Shown: piece by piece, positions 1-8,518 of the stretch
How the letters are laid out: every line of letters starts with the position of its first letter
Position numbering within the stretch: position 1 is the stretch's first letter
NCBI GenBank assembly: GCA_046347155.1
Contig: JAXMGT010000001.1
Span: 1,054,001-1,118,000, forward strand
Length of the DNA stretch: 64,000 nucleotides
Source of the DNA: RPQJ01 sp046347155
Lineage (GTDB): Bacteria; Pseudomonadota; Gammaproteobacteria; Steroidobacterales; Steroidobacteraceae
Direction of reading: 5' to 3'
Position numbers and translations under genes: made by a program
Notes under the pieces: model-generated
What the model was told of the DNA's origin: nothing
Database searches by the model: none
What the model saw: only the letters and a program-made list of their open reading frames with translations

Positions 1-864
1 ATCGAGGTGATGCGCGCGCTCGGCTTCCCGTTCGATCGCGGCCGCCTCGACGAGAGCGACCATCCGATGACGGAGGGCGTGCCGGGCGACGTGCGTGTGA
101 CGACCCGTTTCGAGCTGCGCGATCCGTTCGCCGGCCTGATGGGCGTGCTGCACGAGACCGGCCAGGCGCTCTACGACCTCGGCCTGCCGGAGGCCTGGCG
201 CGACCAGCCGGTTGGCCGGGAGCGCGGCATGGCGCTCGACGAAAGCCAGTCGCTCCTGCTCGAGATGGTGATCGGTCGCAGCCGCCCGTTCCTCGCCTGG
301 CTCCGGCCGCTGCTCGAGAAGCACTACGGCTCGACCGGCCCTGAATGGGACGTCGAGAACCTGTACCAGACGCTGATCCGCGTGAGGCGTGGCGCGATCC
401 GGGTCGAGGCCGACGAGCTCACGTATCCGGTGCACATCCAGCTGCGCTACGAGCTCGAGAAGCGCATTTTCGACGGCACGTTGCCGGTGCGCGACGTGCC
501 GGAGGCGTGGCGCGAAGGCCTCGAGGAACGACTCGGGCTCAAGCCTTCGGGCGATGCCGAGGGCTGCCTGCAGGACGTGCACTGGGCAAGCGGCTGGTTC
601 GGTTACTTCCCGTCCTACGCGCTCGGCGGGTTCATCGCGGCGCAGTTCTACGAGCGGCTGCGCAGCGACCTCCCGGAGCTCGACCGCGACATCGAGGCCG
701 GCCGCTTCGGGGCGATGATCGACTGGCTGCGCGAGCACGTGCACCGGCAGGGTGCGAGCCTCGGTGCGCAGGAGCTGATCCGCAAGGCCACCGGCCGAAC
801 CCTCACGGCGGCGCCGTGGCTCCGTTACGTCGAGGGCAAGTACCTCGAGCCGTCGGCCGGCTGA
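1..864 (+). CDS. M32 (carboxypeptidase Taq-type) metallocarboxypeptidase, C-terminal part
   Basis: The window opens inside this gene; 287 residues remain, in frame from base 1. M32 enzymes are cytoplasmic metal-dependent carboxypeptidases that trim C-terminal residues from peptides. Family landmarks are in order: DESDHP, DVRVTTRFE, then HETGQALYD (residues 51-59 of the visible part), DESQSLLLE and IRVEADELTYPVHI, ending in the usual RYVEGKYL-like tail. The odd point is the metal site: the family motif is HEXXH, yet here it reads HETGQ (cac gag acc ggc cag), so a zinc-ligand His is Gln. The fold assignment is secure; activity is uncertain. The next gene, ttcA, starts 10 bases after the stop, so the two are probably cotranscribed. 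Confidence 0.9.
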   Translation: MEVMRALGFPFDRGRLDESDHPMTEGVPGDVRVTTRFELRDPFAGLMGVLHETGQALYDLGLPEAWRDQPVGRERGMALDESQSLLLEMVIGRSRPFLAWLRPLLEKHYGSTGPEWDVENLYQTLIRVRRGAIRVEADELTYPVHIQLRYELEKRIFDGTLPVRDVPEAWREGLEERLGLKPSGDAEGCLQDVHWASGWFGYFPSYALGGFIAAQFYERLRSDLPELDRDIEAGRFGAMIDWLREHVHRQGASLGAQELIRKATGRTLTAAPWLRYVEGKYLEPSAG

Positions 865-874
865 CCGCACGACC

Positions 875-1726
875 GTGGCCGCCGTCCTGAAGCGCCCGTC
901 CGCGACGTTCAAGCGCCTGCAGGCCCGGCTGCGCGGGCAGGTCGGCAAGGCGATCGACGACTACCGGATGATCGGTGAAGGCGACCGTGTGATGGTCTGC
1001 CTGTCGGGCGGCAAGGACTCCTATACGCTGCTCAACGTGCTGCTGTCGCTCCAGCGCAGCGCGCCCGTGGCGTTCGAACTGGTCGCCGTGAACCTGGACC
1101 AGAAGCAGCCGGGGTTCCCGGCGAACGTGCTGCCCGAATACCTGGCCGGGATCGGCGTGCCGTACGAGATCCTCGAGCAGGACACCTACAGCGTCGTGAA
1201 GCGGGTCGTGCCCGAGGGCCGCACGATGTGCGGGCTCTGCTCGCGCCTGCGCCGGGGGCGGCTGTACCGTTACGCGGCCGAGAACGGCATCACGAAGATC
1301 GCGCTCGGCCACCACCGCGACGACATCGTCGAGACGCTGTTCCTGAACCTGTTCTTCGGCGGCCGCCTCAAGGCGATGCCGCCCAAGCTGCTGTCCGAGG
1401 ACGGCCGGCACGTCGTGATCCGGCCGCTCGCGTACGTGTCCGAGCGCGAGATCGAACGTTATGCGCGGGCCCGCGCATTCCCGATCATCCCGTGCCGGCT
1501 GTGCGGGTCGCAGGACAACCTGCAGCGGGTCGCCGTGAAGAAGATGCTCGCGGACTGGGAGCGCGACTCGCCGGGCCGGACGGAGTCGATCTTCTCGGCG
1601 CTCAGGAACGTGTCCGCGTCGCATCTCGCGGACACGGCGCTTTTCGACTTCGCCGGGCTCGACGCAGCGAGGGAGGCCGCGGCGACCACCCGGGCAACCG
1701 ACCTCGAACCCTGGGACGAGGACTAG
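875..1726 (+). CDS. ttcA: tRNA 2-thiocytidine(32) synthetase TtcA
   Basis: TtcA thiolates cytidine 32 of certain tRNAs in the cytoplasm, using ATP and a [4Fe-4S] cluster. The 283-residue protein has the PP-loop SGGKDS at residues 44-49. Cys119 and Cys122 (MCGLCSRLRRG) and the later CRLCG pair (Cys207/Cys210) match the cluster-binding layout of the family. The GHHRDDIVET motif, typical of TtcA/TilS-like enzymes, lies between them. The start is GTG at 875; no better in-frame start gives a full N terminus. The short acidic C-terminal tail is unremarkable. Length is close to the roughly 300 residues usual for the family. Confidence 0.96.
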   Translation: MAAVLKRPSATFKRLQARLRGQVGKAIDDYRMIGEGDRVMVCLSGGKDSYTLLNVLLSLQRSAPVAFELVAVNLDQKQPGFPANVLPEYLAGIGVPYEILEQDTYSVVKRVVPEGRTMCGLCSRLRRGRLYRYAAENGITKIALGHHRDDIVETLFLNLFFGGRLKAMPPKLLSEDGRHVVIRPLAYVSEREIERYARARAFPIIPCRLCGSQDNLQRVAVKKMLADWERDSPGRTESIFSALRNVSASHLADTALFDFAGLDAAREAAATTRATDLEPWDED

Positions 1727-1747
1727 CCCGGAGACGCCGCTGTCCGG

Positions 1748-3196
1748 TTACGCGCGTGGCCGCACCCGGCTGTGCCGGTAGCCGTAGCCGAAATAGACCG
1801 CGAAGCCGACCGCCGTCCACACGGCGAGCCGTATCCACGTGTCCTGCGGCAGGAACAGCGTGAGCCCGAGGCACATCAGCACGCCTGCGATGCAGGTCAC
1901 GTGCGCGAGCGGCACGCGGAACGGCCGCGGCGCCTCCGGCATCGTGTAGCGCAGCACCAGAACGCCCGCGCAGACGGCCGTGAACGCGAGCAGGATGCCG
2001 ATCGACACGAGTTCGCCGAGCACGTCGATCGGAAAGATCCCGGCGAAGAACGCCGCGATCACGCCCGTGATGATCGTCGCGAAGCCGGGCGTCTGGTACT
2101 TCGGGTGCACCTTCTGCAGCGACGGCGGCAGCAACCCGTCGCGCGACATCGCCATGAAGATGCGCGGCTGGCCGAGGATGGACATCAGGATCACCGAGGT
2201 CATCCCGACGATCGCACCGATCTTCACCGGCAGCCCCAGCCAGAAGATCGCCGGGTGCGCGTCCAGTGCGACCGCGACCGGCGCCGGCACGTCGAGCTGC
2301 GTGTAACTCACCATGCCGGTCATCACGGCCGCCATTGCCACGTATAGCACCGTCGAGATGATCAGCGCGCCGATGATGCCGAGCGGCACGTCCCGCTGCG
2401 GATTGCGGGCCTCCTGCGCCGTCGTCGCGGCCGTGTCGAAACCGATGTAGGCGAAGTAGATGATCGCCGCGCCCTGCATGACGCCGCTGAGCCCGAAATG
2501 ACCACGCTCGCCGGTGTTCGGTGGCAGGTACGGGTGCCAGTTCGAGGTGTCGATGAAGGCGATGCCGACGACGATGAACAGCACGATGATCGCGACCTTG
2601 ATCACGACCATCACGTTGTTGAGCGCGGCCGACTGGCGGATGCCGACGTAGCAGAGCCACGTCAGCGCGACGACGATCAGCACGGCCGGCAGGTTCACGA
2701 CCGCCCCGGTCGCGACCAGCACGTGCCCGGCCGTCTTTGCGACCGGTGCGTTCACGAGCGCGGCCGGCAGCGTGATCCCGGCCTCGGTGGCGAGGTTCAC
2801 GACGTAGCCGGACCATCCGACGGCGACCGTCGCGGCGGACATCATGTACTCGAGCGCGAGGTTCCACCCGACGAACCACGCCAGCCCCTCGCCGAGTGTC
2901 GCGTACGTGTAACTGTAGGCGCTGCCGGCCACCGGGATCAGCGCCGCGAGTTCGGCGTAACAGATCGCCGCGAGACCGCAGCCGACCGCGGCCACGAGGA
3001 AAGCGAGCGTGACGGCCGGGCCCGTGTGCTCGGCGGCGACGGTGCCCGCCAGTACGAAGATGCCGCTGCCGATCATCGATCCAAGGCCGATCGAGGTCAG
3101 CGTCCGGGCATTCAGCACGCGGGCCAGCCGCGGCCCTTCCTCGACTTCGCGCACGATGCTGGACACGGGCTTTCGTGCCAGGAGTTGCTTGAGCAC
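1748..3196 (-). CDS. APC-superfamily amino-acid permease
   Basis: Predicted inner-membrane amino-acid transporter of about 482 residues with roughly a dozen hydrophobic segments. The first transmembrane helix carries the APC signature IGLGSMIGSGIFVLAG. The N-terminal stretch LKQLLARKPVSSIV resembles the cytoplasmic leader of YhdG/cationic-amino-acid-transporter-like APC permeases. I chose the GTG at 3196 because an AGGGGG ribosome-binding site precedes it; a GTG at 3238 would add 14 residues without such a site. The gene converges on ttcA and diverges from the phosphatase fusion at 3290. Substrate cannot be told from sequence. Confidence 0.9.
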   Translation of the reverse strand: MLKQLLARKPVSSIVREVEEGPRLARVLNARTLTSIGLGSMIGSGIFVLAGTVAAEHTGPAVTLAFLVAAVGCGLAAICYAELAALIPVAGSAYSYTYATLGEGLAWFVGWNLALEYMMSAATVAVGWSGYVVNLATEAGITLPAALVNAPVAKTAGHVLVATGAVVNLPAVLIVVALTWLCYVGIRQSAALNNVMVVIKVAIIVLFIVVGIAFIDTSNWHPYLPPNTGERGHFGLSGVMQGAAIIYFAYIGFDTAATTAQEARNPQRDVPLGIIGALIISTVLYVAMAAVMTGMVSYTQLDVPAPVAVALDAHPAIFWLGLPVKIGAIVGMTSVILMSILGQPRIFMAMSRDGLLPPSLQKVHPKYQTPGFATIITGVIAAFFAGIFPIDVLGELVSIGILLAFTAVCAGVLVLRYTMPEAPRPFRVPLAHVTCIAGVLMCLGLTLFLPQDTWIRLAVWTAVGFAVYFGYGYRHSRVRPRA

Positions 3197-3289
3197 CGGT
3201 TCGTCCCCCTCGATCCTGTTATCGCGCAAGTCTCTCACGGCACGTCACGGCGCGCAGCCCCGGTGCACGCCTGCCGTATGATGCGCGCC

Positions 3290-4753
3290 ATGGTGGATGC
3301 GCAGTCAGGCGGGACCGACGCTGCGGAGCGGCCCCTGCCCGAGACCTACTGGGTGGAGCCGGGACGCCTGCTGGTCGGCGAGTACCCGGGCTCGGCATCG
3401 CGCGCCGCGGCAATGGACCGCCTGCGGCGGTTCATGCAGGCCGGCGTCAGCTGTTTCGTGGACCTGACCGTGCCGGGCGAACTGCCGCCCTACGAGCCGC
3501 TGCTGCCGGTCGAGACGCCGGGCGGCCGGACCGTCGCGTACCGGCGTGAGCCGATTCCCGACCACGGCGTGCCGGCCGGCCGCGAAGCGATGCGGCAGGT
3601 GATCGCCACGATCGACGAGGCGCTCGCCGAGGGTCACGTCGTCTACCTGCATTGTCGGGCGGGCATCGGTCGCAGTGCGCTGGTGGCCGGCTGCTGGCTC
3701 GCCAGCCGGCGCGACAGTACCGGGCGTGCGATCGCCGAGTTGCAGGCCTGCTGGCGGCAGTCGGCGCGTTCGGCCGACTGGCCACGGGTGCCCGAAACGG
3801 TCGAGCAGGCTGCCTTCCTCGAAGGCTGGCCGGCCGGCGCAGCGCGCCCCACCGGCCGTCCGTCCGCGGACGGCCAGGAGGCCAGGCTGCTCGGTGCGTT
3901 CTTCGGGCTCGCGGCGGGCGAGGCCGCCGGCGATGCCCGCGAGCGGGGCATCGCCGACGCGGGCCGCTGGGGCCAGCACACCGCGCTCACGCTGTGCCTG
4001 GCCGACAGCCTCGTCGAGTGCAGCGGTTTCGATGCGCGGGACCAGATCGAGCGGTACCTGCGCTGGATGAAGGAAGGTTCGCCGTCGCCCGACGGCCAGC
4101 CCGGCGAGCCGACGCCGGACGTCACCCGGGCCCTTGCGACGTACCAGTGGCGCGGCCAGGCGATGGCCGGCCCGCACGACCCGGGCGACCGCAGCACCTC
4201 GAGCCTGCCGCGGGTGCTCGCCGCGGTGGCGTGGGCGGGGCCGGACGTGGATGCGGGTGTCCGGCTGGCGGCCGAGTGTTCGCGCACGACGCACCAGTCC
4301 CCGGTGGTGCTGGACGCCTGTCGCTACTGGGGCGCGGTGCTCGACGGCGCACTCGGGGGCGCGACTGGCGCCGAACTCGCCGCGGATCCCTACGAACCCG
4401 TCCCCGGCTTGTGGGCCCGACGGCCAATCCGGCCCGCGATCCTCGAACAACTGTGCGGCGGCGCCCGCGGGGCGCCTGCCGCGCAGCGCGTCGTGGACGC
4501 GGTCGAGGCCCTGAAGCGTGCCCGTGCGGCCGCGACGTCGTCGTCGGATGTCGACGACGCGATCGCTCGCGCGATCGCGGGCGCCGTCGAGCCGGCCGTC
4601 GAGGCGGCCCTCGCGGGGTCGCTCGCCGGCGCGATCCACGGCGTCGACGGGATCGCGACGGCAACGCTGGAACGGATCGAACGCGGGGACCTGGTCGAGG
4701 CCGCCTGCCGGCGGATCGCGCGACGCGCGCGCGGGCCGGGGTCCGGCCCGTGA
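3290..4753 (+). CDS. Tyrosine/dual-specificity phosphatase fused to an ADP-ribosylglycohydrolase-like domain
   Basis: A two-domain cytoplasmic protein of about 487 residues. Residues 1-175 form a Cys-based phosphatase with the P-loop HCRAGIGRS (residues 121-129, nucleophile Cys122) and PIPDHGVP in the general-acid region. Residues about 185-480 have the ADP-ribosylglycohydrolase layout: a LLGAFFGLAAGEAAGDA start, a TALTLCLADSLVE helix and an ALAGSLAGAIHGVDGI end. The acidic metal ligands look lost: the usual W-T-D-D-T position reads WGQHT, GNGSLMR reads TSSLPR, and the late D-x-D-T position reads E-P-A-V. The second domain may therefore bind rather than hydrolyse ADP-ribose. ATG at 3278 and 3281 are alternative starts. 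The stop overlaps the next gene (GTGA). Confidence 0.85.
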   Translation: MVDAQSGGTDAAERPLPETYWVEPGRLLVGEYPGSASRAAAMDRLRRFMQAGVSCFVDLTVPGELPPYEPLLPVETPGGRTVAYRREPIPDHGVPAGREAMRQVIATIDEALAEGHVVYLHCRAGIGRSALVAGCWLASRRDSTGRAIAELQACWRQSARSADWPRVPETVEQAAFLEGWPAGAARPTGRPSADGQEARLLGAFFGLAAGEAAGDARERGIADAGRWGQHTALTLCLADSLVECSGFDARDQIERYLRWMKEGSPSPDGQPGEPTPDVTRALATYQWRGQAMAGPHDPGDRSTSSLPRVLAAVAWAGPDVDAGVRLAAECSRTTHQSPVVLDACRYWGAVLDGALGGATGAELAADPYEPVPGLWARRPIRPAILEQLCGGARGAPAAQRVVDAVEALKRARAAATSSSDVDDAIARAIAGAVEPAVEAALAGSLAGAIHGVDGIATATLERIERGDLVEAACRRIARRARGPGSGP

Positions 4754-5772
4754 CCCGCCGCGAGCCGGCGTGGGCGCGACTCGACGACGAGGCCTTGCTC
4801 GACAAGCGCTTCTGCGACCTGCGGCTCGCATTGTCCGGCACCTGGATCGAGGACGCCGTCCGCAGGCTCTACGCCGAACTCGCGGCCAAGGGCATCCGGT
4901 TCCGGCCGCACGTGTGGTTGTCCGAGGAATGGTTCTCGCCGGACGGCATCCCGGGGATCGCGATCCCGTTCTACCTGGCGCACCCGAGGCTCATGCGCCT
5001 GGAGCGCCGTTACATGCTCGAGGCCGAGGGCGGCAACGACAAGTGGCTCATGCGCATCCTGCGTCACGAGACGGGGCACGCGATCGACACGGCGTTCGCG
5101 CTGCGCCGGCGCAAAGCCTGGCGTCGCGTGTTCGGCAAGGCGTCGCGGCGCTACCCGTCGCGCTATTCGCCACGGCCGGCCAGCCTGCGCTACGTGCTGC
5201 ACCTCGGGCACTGGTACGCACAGAGCCACCCGACCGAGGACTTCGCCGAGACATTCGCCGTGTGGCTGCCGCGGCGTTCGCGCTGGCGCAGCCAGTACGC
5301 CGGCTGGCCGGCGCTCGCCAAGCTCGAGTTCGTCGACGAGACCATGCGCGGGCTCGAGGGCCGCCGGGCCGTCCGTCTCTCGCGCGAGACGGTCGAACCG
5401 CTGCACCTCGACACCCGGACGCTGCGCGAACACTACCGCCGCAAGCGCGCGCGCTACGAGGCCGACCTCGGGCGTGACTACGACAGGCGCCTGCTGCGGG
5501 TGTTCGGCCGGCCGGCGGCGCACCCGCGCGGCATCGCGGCCAGCCGCTTCCTGCGCGAGGTCCGCCCGCAGCTGCGCCGGCTGCTGGTGCGGCGTGCGCG
5601 CATGCACCCATACCTCGTGAGCCACGTGCTGCGCACCGCGACGCAGCGCGCGCGGGCGATGGACCTCCGGCTCAAGGCGAGCCAGCGCGACACCAAGAGG
5701 GCCGTGCTCGGCATGCTCGAGCGCATCCTGCTCGAGATCCTGACGCGCGACCGGGAGAACTACGCACTATGA
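4750..5772 (+). CDS. Putative zinc metallopeptidase (HEXXH)
   Basis: A 340-residue soluble protein with no signal peptide. HETGH at residues 106-110 is a canonical zincin site. A second conserved-looking block HPTEDFAETFAVWL about 55 residues later could supply the third zinc ligand (Glu167 or a neighbour). The C-terminal 150 residues are Arg/Lys-rich. It resembles uncharacterised putative zinc-binding metallopeptidases; no substrate is known to me. The GTG start overlaps the stop of the phosphatase fusion (GTGA), and its own stop overlaps the ATP-grasp start (ATGA). The three products are therefore almost certainly translationally coupled. A much longer upstream reading frame in this phase is spurious. 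Confidence 0.85.
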   Translation: MTRREPAWARLDDEALLDKRFCDLRLALSGTWIEDAVRRLYAELAAKGIRFRPHVWLSEEWFSPDGIPGIAIPFYLAHPRLMRLERRYMLEAEGGNDKWLMRILRHETGHAIDTAFALRRRKAWRRVFGKASRRYPSRYSPRPASLRYVLHLGHWYAQSHPTEDFAETFAVWLPRRSRWRSQYAGWPALAKLEFVDETMRGLEGRRAVRLSRETVEPLHLDTRTLREHYRRKRARYEADLGRDYDRRLLRVFGRPAAHPRGIAASRFLREVRPQLRRLLVRRARMHPYLVSHVLRTATQRARAMDLRLKASQRDTKRAVLGMLERILLEILTRDRENYAL

Positions 5773-6797
5773 AGCAGCGACGCGTGCTCGTGCTGGTGCA
5801 CGAGTCCCTCGTGCCGCCCGACGATTCGAGCGGTTACACGGACCAGGAGATCGACGCCTGGCGCACCGAGTACGACGTGATGACATCGCTGCGCGCGATG
5901 GGCCACGAGGTGCGCATGCTCGGCATGGGCGACAGCCTCGCGGACCTGCGCGCGGCGATCGCCGACTGGAAACCCGACATCGCGTTCAACCTGCTCGAGG
6001 AGTTCCAGGGCATCGTCACCTACGACCAGTACGTGGTCGCGTACCTCGAGCTCATGAAGCTGCCCTACACGGGCTGCAACCCGCGCGGGATGATGATCTC
6101 GCGGGACAAGGTGCTGTCGAAGCAGATCCTGCACTATCACCGGATACCGACGGCGCGCTTCGCGCTGCTGCCGCGCAACCGCGCCTATCGCGAGCCGCGC
6201 CGGCTCGCGTTCCCGCTGTTCGTGAAATCCGCGACCGAGGACGCCTCGCTCGGCATCTCCCAGGCCTCGATCGTCCACGACGGGGCGAAGCTCCGCGAAC
6301 GCGTCGAGTTCATCCACGACCAGACCAAGTCGGACGCGCTCGTCGAGGAGTACATCGAGGGGCGCGAGATCTACGCGGGCGTGCTCGGAAACGAGCGGCT
6401 GACCACGTTCCCGCTGTGGGAACTCAACTTCGGCACGCTGCCGGAGGTGATGGCGGGCATCGCGACGCGCAAGGTCAAGTGGGACCGGAAATACCAGCGC
6501 AAGCACGGGATCGGGACCGGCCCCGCGCGAGAACTGCCGCCCGGCGTGGAGCACCGCGTCGCGCAACTGGTGCGCCGCATCTACCGCGCGCTGTGCCTGA
6601 GCGGCTATGCCCGAATCGACCTGCGGATGCGCCCGGACGGCAGCGTCGTGGTGCTCGAGGCGAACGCGAACCCGAACCTCGCGCAGATCGAGGACTTCGC
6701 GACCTCGGCGCTCGCGGGCAGCGTGGGGTACGACTCGCTGCTCGAGCGGATCATGAAGCTCGGCGCGTCGTACGAGGCGGCGTGGCGGCAGGGTTGA
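5769..6797 (+). CDS. D-Ala-D-Ala ligase-like ATP-grasp enzyme
   Basis: A 342-residue ATP-grasp protein. The N terminus (RVLVLVHESLVPP) and YTGCNPRGMMISRDKVLSK follow the D-alanine-D-alanine ligase fold. FPLFVKSATEDASLGIS is the glycine-rich loop, VEEYIEGREIYAGVLGN is the ATP-binding segment, and LEANANPNL (Glu297, Asn299 and following) holds the metal ligands. Members of this fold join a carboxylate to an amine through an acyl phosphate. No other cell-wall genes lie nearby, so a dedicated cell-wall Ddl role is unlikely. Coupling to an HEXXH peptidase (ATGA overlap) suggests that one enzyme forms and the other cleaves or processes the same amide or peptide; that is inference. Confidence 0.88.
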   Translation: MKQRRVLVLVHESLVPPDDSSGYTDQEIDAWRTEYDVMTSLRAMGHEVRMLGMGDSLADLRAAIADWKPDIAFNLLEEFQGIVTYDQYVVAYLELMKLPYTGCNPRGMMISRDKVLSKQILHYHRIPTARFALLPRNRAYREPRRLAFPLFVKSATEDASLGISQASIVHDGAKLRERVEFIHDQTKSDALVEEYIEGREIYAGVLGNERLTTFPLWELNFGTLPEVMAGIATRKVKWDRKYQRKHGIGTGPARELPPGVEHRVAQLVRRIYRALCLSGYARIDLRMRPDGSVVVLEANANPNLAQIEDFATSALAGSVGYDSLLERIMKLGASYEAAWRQG

Positions 6798-6862
6798 CGC
6801 GGCGCATTGCGCGTCACGCCGCCGGACCGCTAGGCTCGCCTCCAACGACCCCGGGGATCCCC

Positions 6863-8515
6863 ATGAAGACGACGTCCTTCGTCCGCAGCGCCCGACTGGC
6901 CCTGATCGCAGCGGTGTCGCTGGGGCCGTGGCCGGCGACGGCCGCAACGGCCACACCGGCCACACCGTCCGCGGGCGCCGCCGACCCCCCGATCGTCGTG
7001 ACCGACAGCCCTCCGGCCGAACTCAAGGTCGCGAACCGCGTCGTCTCGGTCATGCGCGCCGACGTGTTCGGCGCGACGCCCGCCGAGCGGGCCGAGGCTG
7101 CGCGCGAACGCCTCGGCGTGATCATCGAGAAGGGTGGGCCGCTCCAGGTCTCGACACAGGCGGTACCGGAGGGCGTCGCGATACAGGTCGACGGTCGCAC
7201 GGTCTTCCGCGTGCTGGGCGAGGACGTCGATTCCGAGGCGGGCCAGTCGCTGGCGACCGCGTCGGCCGACGCGGCGGCGAACCTGCGCAAGGCGCTCGCC
7301 GAGATCCGCGAGGCCGAGGATGCCCGGGTCGTGGCGCGGGCGGCCGGGCACGCGGTGCTCGCGACGCTGGCGCTGGCGCTCGTCGTGTGGCTGCTGCACC
7401 GCGGCTACCGCTGGATCGTGCACCGGCTGCACGGCTTCGCACAGCGTCGCATGGCGAAGTACCTGCCGCCATGGACCGGCGAAGTGGTGGGCGAGGCGGC
7501 GCTCGGCGGGCTCTTCACGCTGCCGGTACGGATCATCTGGATGCTGATCGTCCTGCTGCTGACCTATCAGTGGGCCGGGTTCGTGCTGCGCCGTTTCCCG
7601 TACACGCGGCCGCTCGGCGAGGAGCTGCGGGACAACCTGTTCGATGCGCTGGGCCGGGTCGGGGCCGCCGTGCTCGAGGCCGTGCCGGGGCTGCTGTTCG
7701 CCCTGCTGATCTTCCTGATCGCGCGGATCACCGTGCGTGCGGTCCGGGCCTTCTTCAACGGCGTCGAGCGCGGACACATCCGGATCGCCGCGATCGACGA
7801 GACGACCGCACGGCCCACCGGCCGGCTCGTCACGCTCGGCATCTGGCTCTTCGCGATGGTCGCGGCCTACCCCTACATCCCCGGCACCGACAGCGAGGCG
7901 TTCAAGGGCATCGGCGTGTTCGTCGGCCTGATGATGTCGATCGGCGCATCGGGCGTCGTGAGCCAGGTCGTGAGCGGGTTGATGCTGATGTACACGCGGG
8001 CGCTCAGGCCGGGCGAGTTCGTCAGGATCGGCGAGACCGAGGGCATCGTGAAGTCCGTGGGTTTCCTCGCGACGCGGATCGAGACCGTGCTGCACGAGGA
8101 AATCAACGTCCCGAATTCCATCATCGCGGGCAACGTCACCCGCAACTACTCGAGACTCGCCAGCGAGGGCGGCATCTGGATGCCGACCAAGGTCACGATC
8201 GGGTACGACACGCCTTGGCGGCAGGTGCGCGCGATGCTGCTCGCCGCCGCCGCGCGCACCGACGGCGTGCAGAAGGACCCGCCGCCGCGGGTCCACCAGA
8301 CGGCGCTGCTCGACTTCTACGTCGAATACACGCTGATCGTGAGCCTCGAGACACCGATCGGTCGGATGGCGATCATGGACCGGCTGCACGGCAACATCCA
8401 GGACGCGTTCAACGAGCACGGCGTCCAGATCATGTCGCCCAACTACGAGGCCGACCCGCAGTCGCCGAAGGTCGTGCCGAAGGAGAAGTGGTTCGAGCCG
8501 CCCGCGAGCCGTTGA
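6863..8515 (+). CDS. MscS-family mechanosensitive ion channel
   Basis: A 550-residue inner-membrane channel with an N-terminal signal-like segment (about residues 1-28) and a periplasmic domain of about 130 residues. About five hydrophobic helices follow, then the conserved MscS core. The pore helix and beta domain read GIGVFVGLMMSIGASGVVSQ, then PGEFVRIGETEGIVKSVGFL and VPNSIIAGNVTRNYSR. It probably releases solutes on hypo-osmotic shock. The ATG at 6863 is preferred because it starts the signal peptide; the reading frame extends further upstream only inside the ATP-grasp gene. It lies 65 bases after that gene, so it may be independent of the operon. Confidence 0.93.
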   Translation: MKTTSFVRSARLALIAAVSLGPWPATAATATPATPSAGAADPPIVVTDSPPAELKVANRVVSVMRADVFGATPAERAEAARERLGVIIEKGGPLQVSTQAVPEGVAIQVDGRTVFRVLGEDVDSEAGQSLATASADAAANLRKALAEIREAEDARVVARAAGHAVLATLALALVVWLLHRGYRWIVHRLHGFAQRRMAKYLPPWTGEVVGEAALGGLFTLPVRIIWMLIVLLLTYQWAGFVLRRFPYTRPLGEELRDNLFDALGRVGAAVLEAVPGLLFALLIFLIARITVRAVRAFFNGVERGHIRIAAIDETTARPTGRLVTLGIWLFAMVAAYPYIPGTDSEAFKGIGVFVGLMMSIGASGVVSQVVSGLMLMYTRALRPGEFVRIGETEGIVKSVGFLATRIETVLHEEINVPNSIIAGNVTRNYSRLASEGGIWMPTKVTIGYDTPWRQVRAMLLAAAARTDGVQKDPPPRVHQTALLDFYVEYTLIVSLETPIGRMAIMDRLHGNIQDAFNEHGVQIMSPNYEADPQSPKVVPKEKWFEPPASR

Positions 8516-8518
8516 CGG

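Noticed and set aside
2498..3289. Upstream extension of the phosphatase-fusion frame opposite the permease
   Set aside because: The extra 264 codons lie antisense to permease coding sequence and read as His/Asp/Arg-rich shadow; the phosphatase domain begins after 3290.
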